A stretch of 64,000 nucleotides of DNA from Ornithinibacillus halophilus. GTDB taxonomy: Bacteria; Bacillota; Bacilli; Bacillales; Amphibacillaceae. Below, piece after piece: positions 56,636-64,000 of this stretch. The stretch spans positions 30,652-94,651 of the forward strand of contig NZ_FQVW01000004.1 of the NCBI RefSeq assembly GCF_900129485.1. The letters run 5' to 3'. The translations under genes were made by a program, and so were the position numbers. Within the stretch, counting starts at the first letter, position 1. The number at the start of each line of letters is the position of its first letter. Under the pieces are notes generated by a model that did not search any database, was not told the origin of the DNA, and saw only the letters and a program-made list of their open reading frames with translations.

Positions 56636-59600
56636 TTATGCTTCTTTTTCTTTTTTCTTCCTTCTTGTAAACTTCCCTGTTAAATCATCGAATAAGGAGT
56701 AAACAACTGGGATCAACACTAATGTAAAGATAGTGGATACACCTAATCCGAATATTATCGTAACGGCTAATGGTTGTTGCATTTCTGCACCTTCACCTAG
56801 CGCTAACCCTAATGGCACCATTGCTAAAACTGTCGTTAATGTTGTCATTAAGATCGGTCGCAGCCTACTCTTACCTGCTTCAACGATTGCCTCAAATCGT
56901 TCCATTCCTCTTCGTCTTAAAATATTTATATAATCAACTAGAACAATGGAGTTGTTAACTACAATCCCGGCAAGCATGATAATTCCAATGAAACCAGGAA
57001 TACTCAACGGTAAATCAGTTACGAACAATCCAAGCATTACACCTACAACCGTTGCAGGTAATGAGAACATAATAATGAATGGGAATAAGAAGTTCTCAAA
57101 TTGAATAGCCATGACAGCATATACAAGGAAAATCGAGAAGATTAACGCCAATGCCAAATCAGCAAAGGATTCTGCCATATCTTCTGCCTGACCACCCATT
57201 GAATACGTGTAGCCTTCAGGGAATTGCATATCTTCTAAAATGGACTCAATATCCGATACAACACTTGCCAAGTCACGATCTGCAATATCTGTTGACACGT
57301 TCATTTGTGGCTGTTGATTTTGTCGTAATAAGGATACTGGTCCTTGTCTTTCCACAAATCCAGCAACTTCATCTAATGGAATCACTGCTCCAGTTGGCGT
57401 TTGGATTTTCATATCTTGTAGGTCATTGATGGTACTACGTTTTTCTTCTGGATACATTAACGTAACATCCATCTCTGTTCCTTCTTCACGATACTGAGTA
57501 GCCACTTGACCTGTAAATAGAAGGCTAATTTGGCTTAAAATTTGGTCTTGTGTTAGGCCATACATCGCTGCCTTTTCTTTATCAATTTCAATTGTCATCT
57601 GTGGGATACCTTCAGACGCAGCTGTTGATGGATTATGCACTCCATTTACTGTCGCAATCGTATCAACGACTTCTTCAGCAAGATCACGTAACACTTCATG
57701 CTCCGGTCCATTAAGCTGAATGGAGATCGGGTCTCCCATGCTCATTCCACCGTCCATGGCACCGACTGTAATTTCAGCACCAGCAATTCCTTGCAAGTCC
57801 TCCGTTAGGTCTTGAACAACTTCATTTGTTGATACATCACGTTCGGTTGATGGAATGAGTTGAATCGTATAGGAAGCGCCATTAGCAGATCCCATTCCCA
57901 TGCCACCGCCACCAACACTAACAAAGCTGGTTTCTATGAGGTCTTCATATTCTACTAACTTTTCATTTACTTGCTCAACAAGCTTTTCTGTTTTATCAAG
58001 AGATGTTCCAGGTTCTGTTTCCACCTGAATTTGCATTTGACCTTGATCGGCACCTGGTATAAATTCTGCACCAATGAATGGAATTAAACCTAAACTCAAT
58101 ACAATCGCAAGGATCGTTCCACCCACGGTTGTTTTACGGTGTTTCAATGCCCATTTCAATACGCCACTATAGCCATTTCCAACTTTTTCAAGGAATCGAT
58201 TGAACCAATAGCGACGTCCGTGATTATCCATTGCTTTAGATAACAACTTAGATGACAGCATTGGCACTAATGTGACGGCTACCACTAAGGATGCAATTAA
58301 TGAAAAAGCAACGGCTAGTGCTAACGGTGTAAATAAATCAGACGCAATTCCTTGAACAAAAACAATTGGTAAAAATACAACCAATGTCGTTGTCGTGGAA
58401 GCAATTACTGCAGGAGCTAATTCGGATGCCCCTTTAATCGCCGAATCCACTAAATTATAACCCCGTTGCCGGTATGAATATATATTTTCCAAAATAACGA
58501 TGGAACTATCCACCATCATTCCTAACCCTAACGCTAAACCACCTAGTGTTAAGACGTTTAAGGTTTCCCCTGTGAAATACATGAGGGTAAAAGTTGAGAT
58601 AATAGCAATCGGAATCGATGCTCCAATTACAATAGTTGCTCGGATACTTCTTAAGAATAGAAGTAATACAAATAAGGAGATTACCCCTCCGATTAAAATA
58701 TTTTTCACAACAGAGTCAATCGACATTTCTATGAATTCCGATGTATCAATAACAACCTCTAGTTCAACACCTTCTGGTAAATCAGTTGATAGATCAGCAA
58801 TTCCATCTTTGACATTCGTTGCAACTTCCACCGTATTTCCATCTGTCTTTTTCATAATGGAAAGAACAAGAGACTGTTCGCCATTAACCAATGTCAATCC
58901 TGTGTCTTTTTTATAAGAATCATTCACATCTGCCACATCTTCTACATGAATCGTGGCTCCTGTTTGCGTTTGAAGAATCGTTTGCTTAATATCATCAATC
59001 GATTCAAAGGTTCCGGATACCCTAAGTTGTAGGTCCTTATTTCCTTTTTCAACGGTTCCAACTGATGCGGAGCGGTTTTGAGAACTCAATGCTTGCATAA
59101 TGCTTTGGGCATTCACGCCATACTGCTGTAGTTTGGCTTCATCTAACACAAGCTGAATTTCTCTTGTTTTTGCTCCTTCTACAGTAACAGACGCCACTCC
59201 ACCTTGACGTTCAAAATATGGCACAATTTGATCATTAGCCACATTCGTTAATGTCGCTGCGTCATCCCCAGTTAAGCCTACCCACATGACAGGCATTTGG
59301 TCTGGGTTAAAACGCATAATGTTCGGATCACCTGCTTGTTGTGGCAAGAACCCTTTGATTTGGTCGACACGCTCCCGTATGTCTAATAATGCTTGGTCAA
59401 GGTCAACCCCATTATTAAACATAATAAGGACAAGCGATGCACCTGATTGTGACTGGGACTGAATCGTATTAACACCCTCGACGGAACTTATGGATGATTC
59501 AATTGGTCGACTTATTAAATTTTCGATATCTTCTGGTGCAGCATCACTGTATGGTGTCGCCACTACTGCAATTGGTAAATCAATTTTTGGAAAAAGATCT

Positions 59601-59701
59601 ACTGCTAAACTGCGGAGAGAAACGACCCCTAGCGCAATAATCGCTAAAACTATCATAATGACGCCGACAGGTCTTTTTACGGATGTTTTCACTAACCTCA
59701 A
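56636..59701 (-). CDS. RND-family (HAE1-type) multidrug efflux transporter
   Basis: 1021 residues. The start is TTG at 59701, or GTG four codons later; it begins three bases after the stop of the adaptor gene, suggesting translational coupling. Typical RND layout: membrane segment 1 (VGVIMIVLAIIALGVVSL), a large extracellular porter loop, membrane segments 2-7 (~330-545, with GLALGLGMMVDSSIVILEN carrying the proton-relay Asp), a second large loop, and segments 8-12 (~850-1010). The closest known Gram-positive type is the SwrC/YerP group, involved in surfactin and acriflavine resistance in B. subtilis, but identity cannot be settled here. With no outer membrane, it should move amphiphilic compounds or lipids across or out of the membrane using the proton gradient. 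Confidence 0.93.
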   Translation of the reverse strand: MRLVKTSVKRPVGVIMIVLAIIALGVVSLRSLAVDLFPKIDLPIAVVATPYSDAAPEDIENLISRPIESSISSVEGVNTIQSQSQSGASLVLIMFNNGVDLDQALLDIRERVDQIKGFLPQQAGDPNIMRFNPDQMPVMWVGLTGDDAATLTNVANDQIVPYFERQGGVASVTVEGAKTREIQLVLDEAKLQQYGVNAQSIMQALSSQNRSASVGTVEKGNKDLQLRVSGTFESIDDIKQTILQTQTGATIHVEDVADVNDSYKKDTGLTLVNGEQSLVLSIMKKTDGNTVEVATNVKDGIADLSTDLPEGVELEVVIDTSEFIEMSIDSVVKNILIGGVISLFVLLLFLRSIRATIVIGASIPIAIISTFTLMYFTGETLNVLTLGGLALGLGMMVDSSIVILENIYSYRQRGYNLVDSAIKGASELAPAVIASTTTTLVVFLPIVFVQGIASDLFTPLALAVAFSLIASLVVAVTLVPMLSSKLLSKAMDNHGRRYWFNRFLEKVGNGYSGVLKWALKHRKTTVGGTILAIVLSLGLIPFIGAEFIPGADQGQMQIQVETEPGTSLDKTEKLVEQVNEKLVEYEDLIETSFVSVGGGGMGMGSANGASYTIQLIPSTERDVSTNEVVQDLTEDLQGIAGAEITVGAMDGGMSMGDPISIQLNGPEHEVLRDLAEEVVDTIATVNGVHNPSTAASEGIPQMTIEIDKEKAAMYGLTQDQILSQISLLFTGQVATQYREEGTEMDVTLMYPEEKRSTINDLQDMKIQTPTGAVIPLDEVAGFVERQGPVSLLRQNQQPQMNVSTDIADRDLASVVSDIESILEDMQFPEGYTYSMGGQAEDMAESFADLALALIFSIFLVYAVMAIQFENFLFPFIIMFSLPATVVGVMLGLFVTDLPLSIPGFIGIIMLAGIVVNNSIVLVDYINILRRRGMERFEAIVEAGKSRLRPILMTTLTTVLAMVPLGLALGEGAEMQQPLAVTIIFGLGVSTIFTLVLIPVVYSLFDDLTGKFTRRKKKEKEA

Positions 59702-59704
59702 CGC

Positions 59705-60568
59705 TTATTCCCCGCTTTCTGTTACTACTTCTATTTTCGTACCATCTGCCAATAATAATTGACCAGAAGTTACGACTTCATCCCCATCAGCTAGATCGCC
59801 TTCAATAGCTGATTCATTTGATTGTGTCTCTAATACCTTAATTTCTACTAATTTCACTTCATCTTCTGCTACTACATAAACAAAAGCTCCATCACTATTC
59901 TCAACAATTGCTTCTGTTGGAACAATCAACGTATCTTCTAATTTATTTACTTCAACGACTAATTCAGCAACCAACCCTGTAATGATTGCTTCATCATCAT
60001 TATCAACGGATGCTTCAACAGGATATAACCCATTTTCCCCAGGCATTTCTCCTACTGAAGTAATGGAAGCTTCATATTCGTTACCATCAATAATGGCCGT
60101 ATGCTTCTCATATTTACCTAAATGATTTCGCATGTCAGCTGTAACGGTAAAGTTCAATGTCATTTTTTCATTGTCCATGATCATTAAAAATGGATCAGAA
60201 TTAGAGACTAAGTCTCCTTCTTCTGCTTCCAGATTAATAATTTTTCCTGATGCTGAAGCCGTAATTTCTTGCATTCCTGCTGGAGTGGCAATAGTTGCTA
60301 ATACATCATCTTCCTCAACCACATCTCCATTTTTCACATCTAATTCATCCACTTCCCCTGGGTTTTGCAGCATAACAGGGGTTAGGCTATTTGGTGCAGT
60401 GCGCCCAAAGATTGATTTTTCAATCACAAGCTCCCCTTCTGTTACTTGAGCTACTTCAACCGGTACGTCTACTGGTTCTACTGATTCTGTTTCTTCCTCT
60501 TCTGTACAAGCAGCAAGAAAAATTGTTACAAATACAATTGCTGCTAGACCCTTCCATACGTTTTTCAT
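59705..60568 (-). CDS. RND efflux adaptor (membrane fusion) lipoprotein
   Basis: 287 residues, ATG start behind AAAGGAG. A type II signal with lipobox LAAC (Cys ~21) makes it a lipoprotein. Residues ~35-130 hold the biotinyl-lipoyl-like split domain (VDELDVKNGDVVEEDDVLAT and ASGKIINLEAEEGDLVSN) with almost no hairpin between, followed by beta-barrel and membrane-proximal domains (VPTEAIVENSDGAFVYVV, DGDEVVTSGQLLL). This matches HlyD/AcrA-type adaptors, shortened as usual in Firmicutes. It lies between the TetR gene and the RND pump, three bases from the latter, and should support substrate transfer from the membrane's outer face. Confidence 0.9.
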   Translation of the reverse strand: MKNVWKGLAAIVFVTIFLAACTEEEETESVEPVDVPVEVAQVTEGELVIEKSIFGRTAPNSLTPVMLQNPGEVDELDVKNGDVVEEDDVLATIATPAGMQEITASASGKIINLEAEEGDLVSNSDPFLMIMDNEKMTLNFTVTADMRNHLGKYEKHTAIIDGNEYEASITSVGEMPGENGLYPVEASVDNDDEAIITGLVAELVVEVNKLEDTLIVPTEAIVENSDGAFVYVVAEDEVKLVEIKVLETQSNESAIEGDLADGDEVVTSGQLLLADGTKIEVVTESGE

Positions 60569-60583
60569 CTGTTTTAAACTCCT

Positions 60584-61441
60584 TTATTGTAGTAATTCTA
60601 TTTTTAATAATGAGGCTATTTTTTCGCAATCATCTCGTAATTTGCCATGTCTAGTTATATGCGCGAGTAGTCCTTGAATAACAATAAATTTCGGATTTTC
60701 TTCGTTTAATTCATTTGCGATTTCATCAACCACTTCATTTAACTGGGATTTTATCTTTTCGTCGATTGATAATATATTTATCTTTTCACGTAACTGTAAT
60801 ACAATGTTTGTTATATTTTGCTTATCCGTTGTGGGAGCACGCTCAACAACCATTAGGGGTTTCTCATCCCCATGCAGCATCCCTTCAACGGCATTATCTA
60901 ACCGTTTGACGATAAAATCCCCAAGCCGTTTACGATCCAATTGAACTTCTTCTAAAACAATCCATTTAAAATAGCTACTCATTAAACCTTCTAGCTGAAC
61001 AACACTATCAAATAAGAAAGGCTCAACCTTCTCACCATAGACACTAAGTACTTCTCCACGCATCCATTTATAGTTTTCTTCTTTCATTTCATGCATCAAC
61101 GTGTCAGTTTTGTCGCTAATAGATATATTCTCTAAGAAAAACATCGTAATAAATCCTTTGTAGGTGTATATATAATCAGCAATTACATTAATCTGCTTGG
61201 CTAATGCTTCCTTTGATGATGAAGTTTCTAGCTTCACTTTTTGCATTTTTTCAGCAATTTGTGTTTGAAAATAGCTGATAGCTGTTGTAATAAAATCCTC
61301 TTTTGACTGAAAATATAAATAAAATGCGCCCTTAGAAATACCAGCTTGTTTGGCTATTTCTTGGATTGAAGTTGCGTGATAGCCCTTTTCAGCAAAAAGA
61401 GTTAACCCTGTTTCAATTAAATTCATCTTCTTTTCATTCAT
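60584..61441 (-). CDS. TetR-family repressor of the efflux operon
   Basis: 285 residues from ATG 61441; an upstream in-frame GTG at 61459 and a later ATG at 61426 are possible alternatives because no start has a strong ribosome site. The N-terminal helix-turn-helix is clear: TGLTLFAEKGYHATSIQEIA, KQAGISKGAFYLYFQSKEDF. The ~220-residue C-terminal ligand-binding part is longer than in many TetR proteins (about 190-220 total). It is followed 15 bases on by the adaptor gene and then the pump. A perfect palindrome lies 71 bases upstream, so it probably represses its own operon and releases when a pump substrate binds. Confidence 0.9.
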   Translation of the reverse strand: MNEKKMNLIETGLTLFAEKGYHATSIQEIAKQAGISKGAFYLYFQSKEDFITTAISYFQTQIAEKMQKVKLETSSSKEALAKQINVIADYIYTYKGFITMFFLENISISDKTDTLMHEMKEENYKWMRGEVLSVYGEKVEPFLFDSVVQLEGLMSSYFKWIVLEEVQLDRKRLGDFIVKRLDNAVEGMLHGDEKPLMVVERAPTTDKQNITNIVLQLREKINILSIDEKIKSQLNEVVDEIANELNEENPKFIVIQGLLAHITRHGKLRDDCEKIASLLKIELLQ

Positions 61442-61459
61442 ATTTAAATTAACACCCAC

Positions 61460-61793
61460 TTTCTTATTACGACGTAAGGGGATATTTTGTTTCAGTAGAT
61501 TTTTACAATTATTTTGACTGACCGGTCAGTCAAAAAAGACATAAAAAAATATCTCTGTGAAAAATTATACAGGGAGATAGAATAGAATAGCAACTATAAA
61601 GTAGTTATGGATATAGAAAGATCTTGGGGGAATAGATACGAATTCAAGGCTGCACTATCTGAATATATGAGTGATGTGTTTTAGGACAGCCTCAAATTCG
61701 GATATTTTTTGCACAAAATATATACTAAGAGGTATGGTACATGGGGAACAGTTTCTAGATGAAGAAAAAATTATGGTAATTTTGTGCGCAACT
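61460..61793. other. Intergenic region between comK and the tetR operon
   Basis: Holds the TetR-type operator (61512-61535) and an otherwise unexplained stretch. GCACAAAAT (61711-61719) and ATTTTGTGC (61779-61787) are 9-bp inverted arms some 60 bases apart. A 25-codon plus-strand frame (ATG at 61607) has no ribosome site and is not called. No clear comK terminator is seen. Confidence 0.5.
61512..61535. promoter_or_regulatory. Palindromic TetR-type operator
   Basis: A perfect 24-bp palindrome centred on TGACTGACCGGTCAGTCA with TTT and AAA flanks. TTGACT in its minus-strand reading could be the -35 box of the operon, so a bound TetR dimer would block transcription. Confidence 0.85.
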
Positions 61794-62300
61794 TTACTTT
61801 GGATCCTTATCTAAACGTATTTTAGGAAACGGAGAAAAACCTGGATACAAATTTCGACTCATTCTTGCTACAATCTTACTAGTTCGCATATCCTGCATTT
61901 CAATAGAGTTAATCGAATTATTGACCAATATTCCTGTATCATCATGAAAAGTGATATATGTTTTCGTACCCATTTGTTTATACTCCCTCATGTGAAAATA
62001 GGAAATCCAAGTACATTCTTCTTTTTTAGTTGAACATGTTGGAAATAGAAAGACACCTTGTTGTGGATCAACTGGTATTGGAATTTTATGTTTAATATTA
62101 AATATCATTTTAATGAACTTTCTCCTCCCATCTAAAGATGCTCCATTTATAATACAACTATGATCAATTAATTTTTCCGGTTTTTGTTTGTAATAAGTCT
62201 CTTCTCCTCCTTCAAGAATAATGGAACGATAATATGTATCATTCACTGTTAGAATTGCTTTCGTTTTTTCTGTGATTATAGGTAGTGTATTTATTGTCAT
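61794..62300 (-). CDS. comK: Competence transcription factor ComK, short form
   Basis: 168 residues from ATG 62300, seven bases after AAAGGAGG; a TTG eight codons upstream precedes that site. ComK is the master activator of DNA-uptake genes in B. subtilis. The core match is clear: LIDHSCIINGASLDGRRKF, IPVDPQQGVFLFPT, then STKKEECTWISYFHMREY, which correspond in order to the ComK core. The protein is shorter than the ~190-residue B. subtilis ComK and lacks most of the C-terminal tail after the NSIEMQDMRTS region. In B. subtilis that tail takes part in MecA/ClpCP control (established knowledge), so turnover may differ here. It stands alone with its own promoter. Confidence 0.88.
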   Translation of the reverse strand: MTINTLPIITEKTKAILTVNDTYYRSIILEGGEETYYKQKPEKLIDHSCIINGASLDGRRKFIKMIFNIKHKIPIPVDPQQGVFLFPTCSTKKEECTWISYFHMREYKQMGTKTYITFHDDTGILVNNSINSIEMQDMRTSKIVARMSRNLYPGFSPFPKIRLDKDPK

Positions 62301-62325
62301 CCCACCCTCCTTTCTTTTACACAAT

Positions 62326-62353
62326 ATTATACTAAAATGTCAAAATTTAGCAA
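62326..62353 (-). promoter_or_regulatory. Promoter of comK
   Basis: TTGCTA (62348-62353), a 16-base spacer and TATAAT (62326-62331) on the minus strand. Further upstream (62354-62440) the DNA is very rich in A and T runs, as expected for ComK AT-boxes, but no exact AAAA-N5-TTTT box was found. Confidence 0.65.
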
Positions 62354-62435
62354 TAATCTTGTTTAAAAATGTTGAATTTTTTAATAAAAACACAAAAATC
62401 ACATATATAACACGAATTTTAATCTCAAAAATCAA

Positions 62436-62477
62436 CAAAAAATGGCAATCCACCTATTATCTAGGTCGACTGCCATT
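62436..62477 (-). terminator. Terminator of the acidic lipoprotein gene
   Basis: On the minus strand AATGGCA and TGCCATT pair, extended by imperfect inner pairs to ACCT/AGGT, with TTTTTTG after. It lies 27 bases after the stop codon at 62504. Confidence 0.8.
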
Positions 62478-62503
62478 GCTTGAGCTATCAATTAGCTCCT
62501 TTA

Positions 62504-62857
62504 TTATTCATCATTATTATTGTTTTCGTCTACAGCTCCATCTTCGCCAAGACCATCTTCTGTACCTTCATCACCAAGATCATCATTTTCGTCACCTAAG
62601 CCTCCATCTTCACCATTGCCTAGGTCGCCTTCTTCCATTAGTCCATCATCATTGTTTTGGTCTTGATCATCCATACCATCGTTCTCATCCATGCCACCCA
62701 TATTATCATCATCTTGATTCAATGGTGCATCATCTTCCTCGACAGGATCTTCAATTATTTCATCAGCTGGATCATTCTCATCGTCAGTTCCACATGCTGC
62801 AACCAGTGATAATGCTAAAATAGGAGCACCTAGCTTAATTAACCATTTTCTTTCCAT
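62504..62857 (-). CDS. Small, extremely acidic lipoprotein
   Basis: 117 residues, ATG start behind AAAGGAGG. Residues 1-22 are a type II signal ending in the lipobox LVAAC. The mature part (~95 residues) holds about 42 Asp/Glu and no Lys or Arg, in loose repeats such as GLGDENDDLGDEG. It is probably intrinsically disordered and negatively charged at the outer membrane face. It could bind cations or keep charge near the membrane, as acidic surface proteins of salt-tolerant bacteria may do (inference). I do not recognise a specific family. It stands alone with its own terminator. Confidence 0.8.
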   Translation of the reverse strand: MERKWLIKLGAPILALSLVAACGTDDENDPADEIIEDPVEEDDAPLNQDDDNMGGMDENDGMDDQDQNNDDGLMEEGDLGNGEDGGLGDENDDLGDEGTEDGLGEDGAVDENNNNDE

Positions 62858-62962
62858 ATTGTTGTATCCTCCTTTGTATGTTCACTTTCAAAAATAGCAT
62901 TCCCTTTTTTCTCAATGTGATACATAACTTTAGGAGGTTATTCTCATAAATTGGTAAGAAAA

Positions 62963-63106
62963 GCGCAGAGCGCCCGCTTTGCGACGTAAGGACTGGACTG
63001 AGGCGTAGGAGATAAAGGAAACACGACGACCAAAGGGAGTCGATGTTGACTTATCGTACGGAGGCGAAGGAAGTCTCTCTAGTCGCAGGCGCTCGGAGCT
63101 AGACAT
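62963..63106. repeat. Noncoding intergenic repeat of a Bacillaceae-type family
   Basis: GAGCGCC...GCGAC (62968-62985) pairs with GTCGCAGGCGCTC (63082-63094) at the ends, and the middle reads GACGTAAGGACTGGACTG, GGAGATAAAGGAAACACGA, TGTTGACTTATCGTACGG. I recall this type of sequence as a recurrent intergenic repeat in Bacillaceae genomes (established knowledge, not checked here). It should fold into a long hairpin. No frame of note. A short inverted relic of its flank lies at 63839-63864. Confidence 0.75.
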
Positions 63107-63135
63107 CTCTGAATTTTCTTACCTTTTTTTAAAAA

Positions 63136-63555
63136 TTATTGAATAGCAAACATAATTTCTGCTTCACATGCTACTTCACCGTTTACTGTTGCTACCCCTT
63201 TTCCTTTACCAATTGGGCCTTTTACACGTATGATTTCAACTTCCAATTTCAATTGGTCACCAGGCTTCACTTGCTTCTTAAACCTTGCTTTGTCGACACC
63301 AGCTAAAAATCCTAATTTGCCTTGATTTGCTTCCATTCCAAGTACTGCAATTGCCCCTACTTGAGCTAAAGCCTCGATAATAAGTACCCCAGGCATTACT
63401 GGATAATCCGGAAAATGTCCCTGGAAGAAAGGCTCATTGATTGTGACATTTTTTAACCCTACTACTCGTTTACCTTCTTCTACTTCCAACACCTTGTCCA
63501 CTAATAAAAAAGGATAACGATGTGGGATTGTTTCTTTAATATCTTGAATATCCAT
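63136..63555 (-). CDS. fabZ: 3-hydroxyacyl-[acyl-carrier-protein] dehydratase
   Basis: 139 residues, ATG start behind AAAGGAG. It removes water from 3-hydroxyacyl-ACP in fatty acid elongation. Hotdog-fold motifs are intact: [11 protein letters not shown] at the N terminus, [17 protein letters not shown] with catalytic His47, and EALAQVGA with Glu61, then [14 protein letters not shown] and [11 protein letters not shown]. Length is normal for FabZ. It stands between two repeat elements; the element at 63581 begins 25 bases upstream of the start codon, so its promoter lies within or beyond that element. Confidence 0.96.
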   Translation of the reverse strand: MDIQDIKETIPHRYPFLLVDKVLEVEEGKRVVGLKNVTINEPFFQGHFPDYPVMPGVLIIEALAQVGAIAVLGMEANQGKLGFLAGVDKARFKKQVKPGDQLKLEVEIIRVKGPIGKGKGVATVNGEVACEAEIMFAIQ

Positions 63556-63580
63556 AATTATTGACTCCTTTATATAGATT

Positions 63581-63818
63581 GAAGCTGGGACAAAATTATT
63601 TTAATGAAGCACAAACCCGAACAATGTTATGTTTGGTGAAAATCATCGCTACGTAAATATACTTCGCTTTCCGTGGGCGGCTGGTGAGCCTCCTCGTGCT
63701 ATCGCACTGTGGGGTCTCACCGATGCCTTTGCTCCCACAGGAGTCTACGTATATTCCCTCCGCTAAGATAGCAAATTGTTCGTTTTTGGTAATAACTTTT
63801 TAGTTATGTCCCAGCTTC
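63581..63818. repeat. MITE-like noncoding element with 12-bp terminal inverted repeats
   Basis: GAAGCTGGGACA (63581-63592) and TGTCCCAGCTTC (63807-63818) are perfect terminal inverted repeats of a 238-base element without an ORF. Inside, CGAACAAT (63618-63625) and ATTGTTCG (63775-63782) pair, and the core carries CTTCGCTTTCCGTGGGCGG, GGTGAGCCTCC, GGGGTCTCACC and AGGAGTCTACGTATATTCC. A related core lies at 38884-39033. No target-site duplication is evident. Confidence 0.75.
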
Positions 63819-63837
63819 GTTTTTTCAAAAATATAAC

Positions 63838-64000
63838 TTTCAGAGATGTCTCGTTCGAGCGCTAGTAGCTTTTCTTAATATTATATTTGCAAAAATGGGA
63901 AACTCAAAGTTAGAGCTAAGTTGATTTCCACTCCTGGCAGTCGCTTCCCGCGGGCACAGCCTCAGCCCCTCGCGGCAAAGAAGACACTGTGAAAGCGACC
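63838..64000. repeat. Fragments of intergenic repeats at the window edge
   Basis: TTCAGAGATGTCT with TTCGAGCGCT (63839-63864) resembles the inverted end of the element at 62963-63106. From about 63918, GTTGATTTCCACTCCTGGCA then CGCTTCCCGCGGGCACAGCC begins another GC-rich repeat-like sequence cut by the edge. No gene is seen in this stretch. Confidence 0.5.

Noticed and set aside
61607..61684. 25-codon plus-strand frame between comK and tetR
   Set aside because: No ribosome site and no recognisable sequence.
62272..62823. His-rich plus-strand ORF opposite comK and the acidic lipoprotein
   Set aside because: It is the antisense shadow of the Asp/Glu-rich coding region; the minus-strand genes have good ribosome sites and recognisable signals.

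Overview
The window reads as low-GC Firmicute DNA, most likely a Bacillaceae species near the Oceanobacillus/Virgibacillus-type genera (inference; genus not provable here). Support comes from strong AAGGAGG-type ribosome binding sites, a comK homologue, a TagO homologue, bacillopeptidase F- and Vpr-like secreted subtilisins, triple cell-wall-binding type 2 (CWB2) repeats, and short intergenic repeats of the kind common in Bacillaceae.

Layout. 1-3351: a secreted cell-wall protein cut by the left edge (nine ~95-residue modules, then SH3b domains, probably leading into a glucosaminidase). 3610-10288: a minus-strand glycan operon: galU, a ~580-bp GC-rich tandem repeat, two GT4 and two GT2 glycosyltransferases. 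Divergent from galU is a UDP-N-acetylhexosamine dehydrogenase (10484-11797). 11888-53237: a surface-protease island of five very large secreted S8 (subtilisin-family) proteases, all with a triple CWB2 block at the C terminus, plus a membrane-anchored BsuPI-type protease inhibitor, an SGNH-type O-acyltransferase on the opposite strand, and a lytic-transglycosylase-like SH3b/CWB2 protein. 53362-56487: a 43-aa ORF, an orphan membrane protein resembling a duplicated ATP-synthase c hairpin, a two-gene ThrE-type exporter and tagO. 56636-61441: a TetR-RND efflux operon with a perfect palindromic operator. 61794-64000: comK, a very acidic lipoprotein, fabZ, and several short intergenic repeats.

How it may fit together (inference). 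CWB2 domains are known in other Firmicutes to hold proteins non-covalently on anionic cell-wall polymers. Here seven CWB2 proteins lie near genes that make activated sugars (galU, the dehydrogenase), transfer them (four glycosyltransferases), start polymer assembly on undecaprenyl phosphate (tagO) and could acylate a glycan. The window may hold both a wall-associated proteolytic layer and part of the polymer it binds, with a membrane-tethered inhibitor protecting the cell.

Most striking items: the 3510-residue protease at 26029-36561, with a seven-bladed PQQ-like propeller and five tandem ~378-residue modules; the inhibitor next to the proteases; the GC-rich tandem repeat; and the solitary c-ring-like protein. 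Coordinates and motifs were read by eye; family names rest on motif recognition, not database searches.
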